Shown in pieces: positions 1-8,693 of a stretch of 64,000 nucleotides of DNA (the stretch's first letter is position 1; each line of letters begins with the position of its first letter). Location of the stretch: NCBI GenBank assembly GCA_000621905.1, contig JHXB01000012.1, positions 37,380-101,379 on the forward strand. Direction: 5' to 3'. The position numbers and the translations under genes were made by a program. The notes beneath the pieces are model-generated. The model made no database searches and was not told where the DNA came from. It saw nothing but the letters and a program-made list of their open reading frames with translations. This DNA comes from Lachnospiraceae bacterium NC2004 (GTDB taxonomy: Bacteria > Bacillota > Clostridia > Lachnospirales > Lachnospiraceae).

Positions 1-744
1 TGTATTGGCAAAGGAACCAAGCTTGTTGACTTAATCGCCGACAGGAGCAAAGAGTATGAAGCTGTTATGCGACTCGGTGTGACGACAGATACCGAGGATA
101 TGACCGGCAACATTTTATCGACATCTAATGTTGATGCAAATGAAGAAGATATAAGAAAAGCGGTATCCTCATTTGTCGGAGAGATAGACCAGATACCACC
201 TATGTATTCCGCGCTTAAAGTCAACGGCAAAAAGCTCTACGAACTTGCAAGAGAAGGAGTCACAATCAAGAGAAAGCCAAGGCGTATTACTATTGAAGGA
301 ATAGATATTATAAATATTGATCTTCCGCTTGTGACTATGAAGATTGGTTGCTCTAAAGGAACATATATCAGAAGTTTGTGCAGAGATATTGGAGAGAAGT
401 TAGGTTGCGGTGCAGCAATGGAGAGCCTTGTTAGAAGCAGAGTCGGTGTATTTAATATAGAAGATGCGATTAAACTTGACGAGGTTGAAAAGTTAGTCGA
501 TGAAGGCAAGATAGAGGATTACATAAAGAGCGTAGACTTGATGTTTAGCGATATTCCTAAAGTTGTTATAAATGAAGAACTCAACAAAAAGGCAGATAAC
601 GGCAATTCTTTTTACAATAATGAGTTAAATGTAAACGATGAAGAGATTAGGGTTTATAAGCAGGACGGTACTTTTATAGGGGTCTATAAGTATGTTAAGG
701 GCGAGAGATTATATAAACCAGTTAAGCTGTTTTTTACCAGATAG
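1..744 (+). CDS. truB: tRNA pseudouridine(55) synthase TruB, 5'-truncated by window edge
   Basis: Converts U55 of the tRNA T-loop to pseudouridine. The frame is open from the first base (it reads CIGKGTKLVDLIADRSKEY), so the gene begins upstream and about 247 C-terminal residues are present. Visible family blocks are the end of the catalytic motif region (CIGKGTKL; the catalytic Asp should lie just upstream), the P-x-x-SALKVNGKKLYELAREG block, and GTYIRSLCRDIGEKLGCGA, which packs against the RNA. The C-terminal 60 residues are poorly conserved, as usual in the family. The first ATG in the window (67) is internal and should not be taken as the start. ribF begins 11 bases downstream, the standard truB-ribF pairing in Firmicutes. 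Confidence 0.95.
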   Translation, partial: CIGKGTKLVDLIADRSKEYEAVMRLGVTTDTEDMTGNILSTSNVDANEEDIRKAVSSFVGEIDQIPPMYSALKVNGKKLYELAREGVTIKRKPRRITIEGIDIINIDLPLVTMKIGCSKGTYIRSLCRDIGEKLGCGAAMESLVRSRVGVFNIEDAIKLDEVEKLVDEGKIEDYIKSVDLMFSDIPKVVINEELNKKADNGNSFYNNELNVNDEEIRVYKQDGTFIGVYKYVKGERLYKPVKLFFTR

Positions 745-755
745 GAAGATGTGTT

Positions 756-1676
756 ATGAATTATTATCATAATCCGGTTAATACAACATTTCCACCATGT
801 GTTATCGCTCTCGGTAAGTTTGACGGAATACATGTTGGCCACAGAAAGTTGATTGACGAAGTCATAAAGAGAAAATCAGAAGAGTTAAAAAGTGCTGTGT
901 TTACATTTGACAAGAGTATCTTGGAGTTTAATGATCCTGATCTTCTTCCGATTATGAGGGAAGAAGAGAGGATTAGACTTTTTGAGGAACTTGGAATAGA
1001 TTACATGGCAAGTTATACATTTGACGACAATCTAATGAATATGACCAGGGAAGAATTCACCAGAGATATTCTGATTGGCAGATTATCCGCTAAGGTTGTC
1101 GTTATAGGCGAGGACTTTAGATTCGGCAAAGGCAGAGAAGGAAGTGCTTTGTGGCTTAAAGAGATGTCTTCTGAATACGGTATAGAGGTTGTAATCGTAC
1201 CAGACGTCACCGAGGGTGAGATAAGGGTATCGAGTTCAATGATCAGAGAGTATCTGTCCAACGGCGATATAGTTAAGGCAAATGAAATGCTTGGGCGCCC
1301 GTATTCTATAGAAGGTCAGATTATCCACGGAAGAGAGCTTGGAAGAACGATTGGTATCCCGACAACCAATGTGAGAATGCCGGCAGAGCAGTTCGTACCT
1401 TTAAAGGGAGTCTATATCACGAAGAATTATATAGATGGTGAAGTGATATACGGCGTTACCAATATAGGTTTTAAGCCTACGGTTAACGGTCATCATTTGC
1501 TGGCTGAGACCAATCTGTTTAACTTTTATAAAGATGTATATGACAGAATGATGAAGATAGAACTCTTAGAGTTTATAAGACCTGAGAAGAAATTTGGCTC
1601 AGTTATGGAGCTGCAAAGCGAGATGGAAAACAACATCCTCTACGCCCAAAATTACGTAAAAAAGCGATTTAACTAG
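756..1676 (+). CDS. ribF: Bifunctional riboflavin kinase / FAD synthetase
   Basis: Phosphorylates riboflavin to FMN and adenylylates FMN to FAD. The 306 residues match the family length. The N-terminal adenylyltransferase half has the nucleotidyltransferase motif in ALGKFDGIHVGHRKLIDE (about residues 18-35) and the SSSMIREYL motif near residue 165. The C-terminal flavokinase half starts at GRELGRTIGIPTTNV (about 190) and continues with GVYITKNY, GVTNIGFKPTV and the FIRPEKKF block. The ATG follows truB closely with AGGAAGATGTGTT upstream, suggesting co-transcription. The gene ends just before a strong promoter for rpsO, so the two are separate units even if some readthrough occurs. Confidence 0.96.
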   Translation: MNYYHNPVNTTFPPCVIALGKFDGIHVGHRKLIDEVIKRKSEELKSAVFTFDKSILEFNDPDLLPIMREEERIRLFEELGIDYMASYTFDDNLMNMTREEFTRDILIGRLSAKVVVIGEDFRFGKGREGSALWLKEMSSEYGIEVVIVPDVTEGEIRVSSSMIREYLSNGDIVKANEMLGRPYSIEGQIIHGRELGRTIGIPTTNVRMPAEQFVPLKGVYITKNYIDGEVIYGVTNIGFKPTVNGHHLLAETNLFNFYKDVYDRMMKIELLEFIRPEKKFGSVMELQSEMENNILYAQNYVKKRFN

Positions 1677-1685
1677 ATGTTTTGC

Positions 1686-1714
1686 TTTACAAATGATAGA
1701 GGCTGTGATATAAT
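1686..1714 (+). promoter_or_regulatory. Vegetative promoter for rpsO
   Basis: TTTACA at 1686-1691 and TATAAT at 1709-1714 are separated by 17 bases, with TG one base upstream of the -10 (extended -10). Predicted transcription start is about 1721, leaving an untranslated leader of about 86 nt before rpsO. Confidence 0.8.
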
Positions 1715-1720
1715 CGCTAA

Positions 1721-1806
1721 TGTTTGACGACCATTGCTAGGGAATGGGACACTCCGACCTAATCCTTGGTGATTGGCATATAAGAATATGAAAGGAGATC
1801 AAAGCT
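1721..1806 (+). promoter_or_regulatory. Structured rpsO leader, possible S15 autoregulatory RNA
   Basis: The leader between the predicted start and rpsO can form short stems: CCATT pairs with AATGG around 1731-1747, and the CCTAATC/GATTGG halves pair around a CTTGGT loop about 1757-1776. It also holds GGGACACTCCGACC. Ribosomal protein S15 is known to repress its own mRNA through leader structures in several bacterial groups, and these differ between lineages. Assignment here rests on position and foldability only. Confidence 0.4.
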
Positions 1807-2073
1807 ATGGTAACTAAAGAGATGAAGCAGGATATCATCAATACTTATGGTAAGGACAGCAACGATACAGGTTCTGTTGAAGTACAGGTTGCACTTTTAA
1901 CAGCTCGTATCAAGGACCTTAACAACCATTTGGATGTTAATCCTAAGGATCATCATTCAAGAAGAGGCTTACTTAAGATGGTAGGTCAGAGACGTCGTCT
2001 TTTGGCTTACTTAAAGGCTAAGGATATCGAAGGATATCGTGCTCTTATTGAGAAGCTTGGACTTAGAAAGTAA
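1807..2073 (+). CDS. rpsO: 30S ribosomal protein S15
   Basis: Primary 16S rRNA-binding protein of the small-subunit platform. The 88 residues match the family length exactly. Conserved blocks include [21 protein letters not shown] (the loop that contacts the rRNA three-way junction), [19 protein letters not shown], and the YLKAKD...Y..LI.KLGLRK ending. AAAGGAGATC lies just before the ATG. The gene has its own promoter and an intrinsic terminator directly after it, so it is mainly monocistronic. pnp, often adjacent to rpsO, is two genes downstream here. Confidence 0.98.
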   Translation: MVTKEMKQDIINTYGKDSNDTGSVEVQVALLTARIKDLNNHLDVNPKDHHSRRGLLKMVGQRRRLLAYLKAKDIEGYRALIEKLGLRK

Positions 2074-2083
2074 GATTTTATGC

Positions 2084-2108
2084 GGGGGAGCTTATTGCTC
2101 CCCTTTTG
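2084..2108 (+). terminator. Intrinsic terminator after rpsO
   Basis: GGGGAGC (2085-2091) pairs with GCTCCCC (2097-2103) around a five-base loop and is followed directly by TTTT. Confidence 0.85.
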
Positions 2109-2135
2109 TTATATGTTAAGATAGAGGGATGTAAT

Positions 2136-2987
2136 ATGATTTTAAACGGTGGAATTGTCTTAGAAGGCGGTGGAATGAGAGGTTTTTACACTGCCGGCGT
2201 TCTTGACTATCTCATTAAGAGAGATACATATTTTAATGATTGTTTTGGTGTTTCTGCAGGTGCCACTCAAGGGTGTAACTACCTTTCTAAGCAGAGAAAA
2301 CGCGGTATCAAGGTTGTTTTAAAATTCGCAGATACCAAGCAATATGCTTCGCCTATGGCCAAGTTTATTACAGGAGATTTTTACGAGAGGAAGTTTCATA
2401 CGGACACAGTTCCTAACAAGCTTTTGCCGTATGATTATGAGACTGCTCTCAACAATCCTATGAACTTCTACGCTGTGGTTACAGATTGTGATACCGGCGA
2501 GGCAGTGTATCATTTGTCAAATGATGTTAAGAATGAGATGGACTGGATATGGGCGTCCGGATGTCTTCCGTTTTTCACCAAAGTTGTTGAGATAGACGGC
2601 GGGCATTATTTGGACGGTGGTTTGTCTGATTCGATTCCAATCAGAAAAGCTGAAGAGCTTAACAGCAAGAACCTTGTTGTATTAACCAGGGATGAGGACT
2701 ACAGAAAGAAGAGTTCAAGAGGAACCAACCAACTTATGAAGGTTAGATATAGAGCGTATCCTAAGCTTATTGAAGCTGTTAAGAACAGACCGGAAGTATA
2801 TAACGATACGCTTGACTATATTAAAGAACAGCAAGAAGAAGGTAAAGTCTTTGTGTTAAGGCCGAAGGTACCTGTAACCATTGGCAGACTTGAGAAAGAC
2901 AAAGAAGCAATCAAGGAGCTATATAAGTCAGGTTTCCTTGATGCTAAGGAACACTATGATGACATAGTGAGATTCTTTAACGAATAA
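2136..2987 (+). CDS. Patatin-like phospholipase family protein
   Basis: A probable cytoplasmic lipid acyl hydrolase of 283 residues. Visible patatin features are the oxyanion-hole glycine run EGGGMRGFYTAGVLD near the N-terminus, the nucleophile elbow GVSAGATQG (Ser in G-x-S-x-G), and the catalytic Asp in DGGLSDSIP. The C-terminal 80 residues (YRAYPKLIEAVKNRPEVYN and on) match the DUF6363-type tail common in clostridial members. I chose ATG 2136 because AGAGGGATG sits at ideal distance; an upstream TTG at 2106 lies inside the rpsO terminator. The natural substrate is unknown. aroD follows 12 bases later and probably shares the transcript. Confidence 0.88.
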   Translation: MILNGGIVLEGGGMRGFYTAGVLDYLIKRDTYFNDCFGVSAGATQGCNYLSKQRKRGIKVVLKFADTKQYASPMAKFITGDFYERKFHTDTVPNKLLPYDYETALNNPMNFYAVVTDCDTGEAVYHLSNDVKNEMDWIWASGCLPFFTKVVEIDGGHYLDGGLSDSIPIRKAEELNSKNLVVLTRDEDYRKKSSRGTNQLMKVRYRAYPKLIEAVKNRPEVYNDTLDYIKEQQEEGKVFVLRPKVPVTIGRLEKDKEAIKELYKSGFLDAKEHYDDIVRFFNE

Positions 2988-2999
2988 TAGGTGGATATT

Positions 3000-3749
3000 A
3001 TGGCAAACGTTAACATTAGAAATACAATAATTGGCGGCGGACACACCGCGATTGCGGTTCCGATAGTAGGGCGCAATAAGGATGACATCGAGAATCAGGC
3101 ATTTTCAGTAGCTAAATATACTCCTGATATTATTGAATTTCGTGCGGATTTCTATGACGGATTATATGAAAAAGCCAAGCTTACTGCTTGTTTAGACAGC
3201 ATCAGAAATATAGTTAAGGATATTCCTTTGTTGTTTACAATAAGAACGTCAAGAGAAGGTGGAGAAGCGAAAGTCACCTATGAAGTGTATTCTGATATTA
3301 TTACGAGTGTAGCCGAGTCGGGACTTGTTGATGCGATAGATGTTGAAGTGTATTTTAATGAAGATACGCCTAACCTTATTAAGACCATCCAGGATAAAGG
3401 AGTTAAGGTCATTGCTTCGTATCATGATTTTGATAAGACACCGGGTAAGACTGATATTGTTCTGACTTTGGGCAAGCTTATCAAGAGCGGAGCAGATGTT
3501 GCCAAGATTGCTGTTATGCCTAAAAGCAGCAGGGATGTAGTTAATCTCATAGATTCTGCAATTTCTGTGGGTGAGAGATATCCTGATACTCCGGTAGCTG
3601 CTATGGCTATGGGTAAACTAGGCGTGATTTCAAGACTTTGCGTTGGTTCGTTCGGCAACGCGATTACATTTGCAAATGTTGGCAAAGAGTCAGCACCGGG
3701 GCAGGTTGATATCGAAGATCTGAGAAGTATAATTAAGTATATGATTTAA
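3000..3749 (+). CDS. aroD: 3-dehydroquinate dehydratase, type I
   Basis: Third step of the shikimate pathway, dehydrating 3-dehydroquinate through a Schiff base. The 249 residues match type I enzymes. Visible residues are DIIEFRADFY (substrate-binding Glu and Arg), the catalytic His in ASYHDFDKTP, the Schiff-base Lys in AKIAVMP, and Arg in MAMGKLGVISRL. ATG 3000 is preferred over GTG 2991 because AGGTGG precedes it at the right spacing. It lies outside any aro cluster and appears to share a transcript with the upstream patatin gene, with no obvious functional link. Confidence 0.95.
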   Translation: MANVNIRNTIIGGGHTAIAVPIVGRNKDDIENQAFSVAKYTPDIIEFRADFYDGLYEKAKLTACLDSIRNIVKDIPLLFTIRTSREGGEAKVTYEVYSDIITSVAESGLVDAIDVEVYFNEDTPNLIKTIQDKGVKVIASYHDFDKTPGKTDIVLTLGKLIKSGADVAKIAVMPKSSRDVVNLIDSAISVGERYPDTPVAAMAMGKLGVISRLCVGSFGNAITFANVGKESAPGQVDIEDLRSIIKYMI

Positions 3750-3830
3750 AAGATTCTTCGCTGCGCTCAGAATGACAAAACTACCCATGTCATCCTGAGG
3801 AACATCGTTCCGAAGGATCTTAAAAAGATA
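3749..3830 (+). repeat. REP-like inverted repeat after aroD
   Basis: The left arm (3749-3777, AAGATTCTTCG then CTCAGAATGACA) and right arm (about 3790-3823, TGTCATCCTGAG then CGAAGGATCTT) are imperfect reverse complements and can form a long hairpin. The left arm is an inverted copy of the TCATTCTGAGCGAAGCGAAG repeat found at 18359, 18663 and 54998. It may also act as the transcript end for aroD. Confidence 0.75.
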
Positions 3831-4028
3831 TTTTGTTACGCTTAAGATTTTAGTAGAAAAATATTTTTAATAGTGTTATAATGTTTGAATACGGGCTTGA
3901 TATTTATACATTCGTATAGATGAATCCGAGACTTCTTAGGAGTTTTGTGTATCACAGAGCTGCTAAGTGGTTTCGGGAACAGCCCGTCAATAATAAATTA
4001 TAGGGTATATCCCGGAAGGAGAGTCATT

Positions 4029-6116
4029 ATGGCTTACAAGAGTTTTAGTATGGAGCTTGCCGGCAGAACATTGACTGTCGATGTAGACAGAGTAGGCAAG
4101 CAGGCTAACGGATGCGCATTCATGCACTATGGTGACACCACAGTTCTTTCAACTGCAACAGCATCTGAGAAGCCTAGAGATGGTATTGATTTCTTCCCTC
4201 TTTCAGTTGAGTTTGAGGAGAAGATGTACGCAGTTGGTAAGATCCCTGGTGGATTCAACAAGCGTGAGGGTAAGGCATCTGAGAACTCAGTTCTTACCGC
4301 CCGCGTTATTGATAGACCTATGCGTCCTTTATTCCCTAAGGATTATCGTAATGATGTAACTCTTAACAACCTTGTTATGAGTGTAGATCCTGATTGCAGA
4401 CCTGAGCTTGTTGCAATGCTCGGTTCATCAATCGCTACATGTATTTCAGATATTCCTTTTGACGGACCATGTGCTATGACACAGATGGGTATGATCGATG
4501 GAGAGTTCATCGTTAACCCTACTCAGGAGCAGTGGGCATCAGGAGACTTAAAGCTCACAGTTGCTTCTACCAAAGAGAAGGTTATTATGATTGAGGCAGG
4601 TGCTAACTTAATTCCTGACGACAAGATGATCGAGGCTATCTACAAGTGTCATGATGTTAACCAGACAATTATTGAGTTTATTGAGAACATTGTTGCTACA
4701 TGCGGTAAGACCAAGCACGAGTATGAGCACTATGTAATTCCTGAGGAGATGTTCAACAAGATTAAAGAGATCGTTCCTCCTGAGGAGATGGAGAAGGCTG
4801 TATTTACAGACGAGAAGCAGGTTAGAGAAGAGAACATCAGAAATGTAACCGCTAAGTTAGAGGAAGCATTTGCAGATAATGAAGAGTATCTTGCACTCTT
4901 AGGAGATGCTGTTTATCAGTATCAGAAGAAGACAGTTCGTAAGATGATTTTGAAGGATCACAAGCGTCCTGACGGAAGAGCAATCGATCAGATCAGACCT
5001 TTGTCTGCTGAGATCGACCTTATTCCTAGAGTACACGGTTCAGCAATGTTCACTCGTGGACAGACACAGATCTGTAACGTAGTTACATTGGCACCTCTTT
5101 CAGAGGCACAGAAGGTAGACGGTCTTGATGACAATGTAACCAAGAAGCGTTACATCCATCATTACAATTTCCCTTCATACTCAGTTGGTGAGACCAAGCC
5201 TTCAAGAGGACCTGGACGTCGTGAGATTGGACATGGTGCGTTAGCAGAGAGAGCGTTGATTCCTGTACTTCCTTCAGAGGAAGAGTTCCCATACGCTATT
5301 CGTTCAGTATCAGAGACATTTGAGTCTAACGGTTCAACATCTATGGCTTCTACATGTTCTTCATGTATGGCATTGATGGCAGCCGGTGTTCCTCTTAAGG
5401 ATATGGTTGCAGGTATTTCTTGTGGTTTGGTTACCGGAGATACTGATGATGATTATCTTGTACTTACAGATATTCAGGGATTAGAGGATTTCTTCGGAGA
5501 TATGGACTTTAAGGTAACCGGTACTCATGATGGTATTAGTGCTATCCAGATGGATATCAAGATTCATGGTCTTACCCGTCCTATCGTAGAAGAGGCTATT
5601 CGTCGTGCTCATGAGGCTCGTAACTTCATCATGGATGAGTGTATGAGCAATGCAATTGCTGAGCCTAGAGATCACGTTGGTGAGTACGCACCTAAGATTA
5701 TTCAGACCAAGATTGATGTTGAGAAGATTAGCGAAGTTATCGGTCAGCGCGGTAAGACAATCAACAAGATTATCGAGGAGACCGGAGTTAAGATTGACAT
5801 CAGCGAAGAGGGTGTTGTATTTATCTGTGGCGTAGAGCAGGAAGGCATGGATAAGGCATATAAGATTATTCGTTCTATAGTTGATCCTATCGAAGTTGGC
5901 GCAGTTTATGAAGGTGAAGTTGTAAGAATTATGAACTTCGGTGCTTTCGTGCAGTTAGCTCCTAACAAGGATGGATTGATTCATATTTCTAAGCTCTCTA
6001 AAGATAGAGTTGAGAAGGTTGAGGATGTTGTTAACATCGGAGACAAGGTTAAGGTTAAAGTCTTAGAGGTTGACAGAATGGGAAGAATTAATCTTCAGCT
6101 TTCTGAGAAGATGTAA
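4029..6116 (+). CDS. pnp: Polyribonucleotide nucleotidyltransferase (PNPase)
   Basis: Phosphorolytic 3'-5' exoribonuclease of RNA decay. The 695 residues cover the whole family architecture: RNase PH-like domain 1 (FSMELAGRTLTVDVDRVGKQ onward), the helical linker (about 240-310), RNase PH domain 2 (RPDGRAIDQIRPLSAEIDL to the active-site DIQGLEDFFGDMDFKVTGT region), KH (EVIGQRGKTINKIIEETGVKI) and S1 (GAVYEGEVVRIMNFGAFVQL). ATG 4029 is preceded by CCGGAAGGAGAG; the in-frame upstream extension to 3945 is non-conserved leader. A TATAAT at 3877-3882 may be the -10, giving a roughly 140-nt leader, but its -35 is weak. PNPase leaders are autoregulated in other bacteria. Confidence 0.97.
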   Translation: MAYKSFSMELAGRTLTVDVDRVGKQANGCAFMHYGDTTVLSTATASEKPRDGIDFFPLSVEFEEKMYAVGKIPGGFNKREGKASENSVLTARVIDRPMRPLFPKDYRNDVTLNNLVMSVDPDCRPELVAMLGSSIATCISDIPFDGPCAMTQMGMIDGEFIVNPTQEQWASGDLKLTVASTKEKVIMIEAGANLIPDDKMIEAIYKCHDVNQTIIEFIENIVATCGKTKHEYEHYVIPEEMFNKIKEIVPPEEMEKAVFTDEKQVREENIRNVTAKLEEAFADNEEYLALLGDAVYQYQKKTVRKMILKDHKRPDGRAIDQIRPLSAEIDLIPRVHGSAMFTRGQTQICNVVTLAPLSEAQKVDGLDDNVTKKRYIHHYNFPSYSVGETKPSRGPGRREIGHGALAERALIPVLPSEEEFPYAIRSVSETFESNGSTSMASTCSSCMALMAAGVPLKDMVAGISCGLVTGDTDDDYLVLTDIQGLEDFFGDMDFKVTGTHDGISAIQMDIKIHGLTRPIVEEAIRRAHEARNFIMDECMSNAIAEPRDHVGEYAPKIIQTKIDVEKISEVIGQRGKTINKIIEETGVKIDISEEGVVFICGVEQEGMDKAYKIIRSIVDPIEVGAVYEGEVVRIMNFGAFVQLAPNKDGLIHISKLSKDRVEKVEDVVNIGDKVKVKVLEVDRMGRINLQLSEKM

Positions 6117-6133
6117 TTTATAGACACTTTATC

Positions 6134-6160
6134 GGGGGTCGATTTTATCGACCCCTAATT
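6134..6160 (+). terminator. Intrinsic terminator after pnp
   Basis: GGGGTCGA (6135-6142) pairs with TCGACCCC (6148-6155), followed by a T-rich TAATTAATTT tail. Confidence 0.75.
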
Positions 6161-6183
6161 AATTTAGAAGGATAAGAGAGAAG

Positions 6184-7716
6184 ATGATGAAGAGGTTTAA
6201 AAGGATAGTGGCACTTGTTATTGCATTTGCAATAATTGCAACTTCTTTTAATATGGTTTATGCCGAGGAGGCTTCGGGAGATTCGAGCGCTGCTAAGGTA
6301 AGTGCTGATGCGTCTGATGATGCTGTGTCTTCTGATGCTTATAAAGCCACGAGTGAGGTCAAGACAGAAGTTACAACGGAGGTTATGACTACCGAGGTTT
6401 TAACAACTGAAGATGTAAACACTGATATATCAAGCGCAGAAGCTTCAACAGATGCGTCCGCTGATGCTCCTTTTAGTGAGGCTAGTAAGGTTGACAGCAT
6501 CTACCTTACTGCACATGGTAAGACCAAGGTTGTTGTCAGCTGGACGAGCGTATATCAAGCTACAGGGTATCTAGTATATAAGAAGGCTCCGAGCGCCTCT
6601 TATAAGCTGGTTTCATTTGTATATGAATGTAAGTATACTGATTCTTCTGTTAAGTACGGCAAGACCTACGAGTATAAGATTGTTCCTGTTATGGATACCA
6701 ATGCTTCTATGGAGGCTTCGGCAGATGCATCAAGGGACGCAAGTTATTATGTAAGTGGCGATGGCATTATTAAAGGATTAGAGAATTCAATCACATTTAA
6801 GAACGCTAAGATTGTTGCGACCGGACATCAGAAGTATACATATACTGAGATGAAGGGAGATATTGCACTTCTTTGTAAGAATTATCATGGGATTGTTAAG
6901 TCTCATGTCTTTGGTAAGAGTGAGGATAACCGCAATCTTTACGATGTTACAGTCGGTAACCCTAACGCCAAGAAGTCGCTTATGGTCGTGGCTTCAATTC
7001 ACGCGAGAGAGTATATGACTACGGTTGTTACTATGTCGCAGATTGAGTATTATCTTCAGAATTATTACAGCAAGATTGACGGTAAGAGCGTATCAGGGAC
7101 TCTTGATAATATATGTATTCATTTTGTACCTATGGCCAATCCTGACGGTGTTACTATATCCCAGAGCGGGTTTAATTCTATCAGGAACAAGACGTTAAGA
7201 GCCAAGCTTAAGAAGATGCCGGGATATTCAAGACAGTGGAAGTCCAACGCGAGAGGTGTTGATCTTAATCGCAACTACGCATATAAGTTTAGAAGGCGTG
7301 GAATAAGAGGCCAGGAAGGATATTCAGGTGCTAAGGCATCGAGCGAGAAGGAGACCAAAGCGATTTCCAAACTTATTACAAGTCTTAAGTCTAAGGGGCT
7401 TAAGGGTGCTGTTAATTATCATACTATGGGTAGTATTATATTCGGTGGTATAAAAAAGAGTGCTGCGGCATATAAGAATACCAAGAGGATGTACAAGGTT
7501 GCCAAGAACACAACCAAGTATTTAGCGAGCGAGGCTGTTGGTTATGGTTCAAGCGGATACGGCAATTTAAGAGAGTATTTTATGTATACCAAGAAGGTGC
7601 CTAGCATTACCATTGAGGTTGGAAGGTACTGCAATCCGGTTCCGCAGAGTCAGTTCAAAGGAATCTGGAGTAAGAATAAGAAGCTTGTTTTAAGGGAAGC
7701 GAGATTATTTGACTAA
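6184..7716 (+). CDS. Secreted M14-family zinc carboxypeptidase with FN3-like domain
   Basis: A 510-residue exported metallopeptidase. In order: signal peptide (basic MMKRFKR, then a hydrophobic stretch ending at MVYAEE, about 1-28); a low-complexity Ala/Ser/Asp/Thr/Glu linker to about residue 98; a fibronectin-III-like domain (about 100-185, VVSWTSVYQATGYLVYKK); a second DASADASRDAS stretch; then the M14 domain. Zinc ligands are in SIHAREYMTT (H-x-x-E, about 272-275) and NYHTMGS (about 411); substrate-binding RGVDLNRNY is present; the catalytic Glu is in ITIEVGRYC (about 478). It probably trims peptides or cell-wall stems outside the cell. The linker composition recurs in other exported proteins of the window. 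Confidence 0.9.
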   Translation: MMKRFKRIVALVIAFAIIATSFNMVYAEEASGDSSAAKVSADASDDAVSSDAYKATSEVKTEVTTEVMTTEVLTTEDVNTDISSAEASTDASADAPFSEASKVDSIYLTAHGKTKVVVSWTSVYQATGYLVYKKAPSASYKLVSFVYECKYTDSSVKYGKTYEYKIVPVMDTNASMEASADASRDASYYVSGDGIIKGLENSITFKNAKIVATGHQKYTYTEMKGDIALLCKNYHGIVKSHVFGKSEDNRNLYDVTVGNPNAKKSLMVVASIHAREYMTTVVTMSQIEYYLQNYYSKIDGKSVSGTLDNICIHFVPMANPDGVTISQSGFNSIRNKTLRAKLKKMPGYSRQWKSNARGVDLNRNYAYKFRRRGIRGQEGYSGAKASSEKETKAISKLITSLKSKGLKGAVNYHTMGSIIFGGIKKSAAAYKNTKRMYKVAKNTTKYLASEAVGYGSSGYGNLREYFMYTKKVPSITIEVGRYCNPVPQSQFKGIWSKNKKLVLREARLFD

Positions 7717-7730
7717 AATGAGGTGATGAT

Positions 7731-8639
7731 ATGCCTATAAGAATAGACAATGATATACCGGTTAAGAAGATATTAGAGGATGAGAATATATTTGTCATGG
7801 ATGAGAATCGTGCGATGAGTCAGGATATTCGTCCGCTTGAGATTCTTATTCTTAATCTTATGCCGCTTAAGGAGAGTACGGAGCTTGATCTTTTTAGAAG
7901 CCTTTCTAACACCCCTTTGCAGCTTAATATTACTCTTATAAGGACTAGGTCTTATGAGAGTAAGCACACTGATAAAGAACATCTTGAGAGGTTTTATTCT
8001 ACATTTGACGAGATTAAATCAAGAAAATTTGACGGTTTGATGATTACCGGTGCTCCTGTTGAGAAGATGGATTTCGAGGACGTTGAGTACTGGGATGAGT
8101 TGAAGGAGATTATGGATTGGTCGGAGACAAATGTTACTTCTACGATTCATATATGCTGGGGAGCCCAGGCGGGACTTTACTATCGTTATGGCATACCTAA
8201 GCTTAACCTTCCTAAGAAGCTTTCAGGAGTTTACAGATATAAGACATATCACAGGAAGACTCCTCTTGTAAGAGGATTTGATGATACTTTTATGGCGCCG
8301 CAGTCAAGATATACTGAGGCTTCGAGGGCTGCAATCAAGGCTAACGACCGACTTGAGATAGTTGCAGATTCTAAGAATCACGGCGCTTATCTTATCATCG
8401 GAGATGAGGGTAAGAATATATTTGTGACCGGTCATCCGGAGTATGATGTTATGACGCTTGACAGCGAGTATAGAAGGGATATTGCCAGAGGACTTGATCC
8501 GGATATACCTGAGAATTATTATCCTGATGATGATCCGGATAATCATCCTAGCAAGACCTGGAGATGCCATGCCAATACACTTTATTACAATTGGCTCAAT
8601 TATTATGTGTACCAGGTGACACCTTACGATTTGGGATGA
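7731..8639 (+). CDS. metA: Homoserine O-acetyltransferase, MetA type
   Basis: Acylates homoserine at the entry to methionine synthesis. The 302 residues align over the whole MetA family. Cys142 in HICWGAQAGLYY is the acyl nucleophile, and His235/Glu237 in TGHPEYD complete the catalytic triad. Residue 111 is Glu (GAPVEKMDFEDV), the residue reported to favour acetyl-CoA over succinyl-CoA in this family, so I call it an acetyltransferase despite the MetA fold. AATGAGGTGATGAT precedes the ATG. It lies 14 bases after the carboxypeptidase gene; no S-box or other methionine riboswitch is visible between them, so regulation, if any, acts further upstream or elsewhere. Confidence 0.93.
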   Translation: MPIRIDNDIPVKKILEDENIFVMDENRAMSQDIRPLEILILNLMPLKESTELDLFRSLSNTPLQLNITLIRTRSYESKHTDKEHLERFYSTFDEIKSRKFDGLMITGAPVEKMDFEDVEYWDELKEIMDWSETNVTSTIHICWGAQAGLYYRYGIPKLNLPKKLSGVYRYKTYHRKTPLVRGFDDTFMAPQSRYTEASRAAIKANDRLEIVADSKNHGAYLIIGDEGKNIFVTGHPEYDVMTLDSEYRRDIARGLDPDIPENYYPDDDPDNHPSKTWRCHANTLYYNWLNYYVYQVTPYDLG

Positions 8640-8693
8640 ATTTATTTGTGGAGCACACTGTGCTCCGCTACGAATATAGAAAGAGTTAATTAT

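Noticed and set aside
3945..4028. 84-base N-terminal extension of PNPase
   Set aside because: The family starts at the MAYKSFSMELAGR segment and the strong SD lies just before ATG 4029.
7700..7731. S-box or other methionine riboswitch before metA
   Set aside because: Only 14 bases separate the genes and nothing of the needed size or sequence is present.
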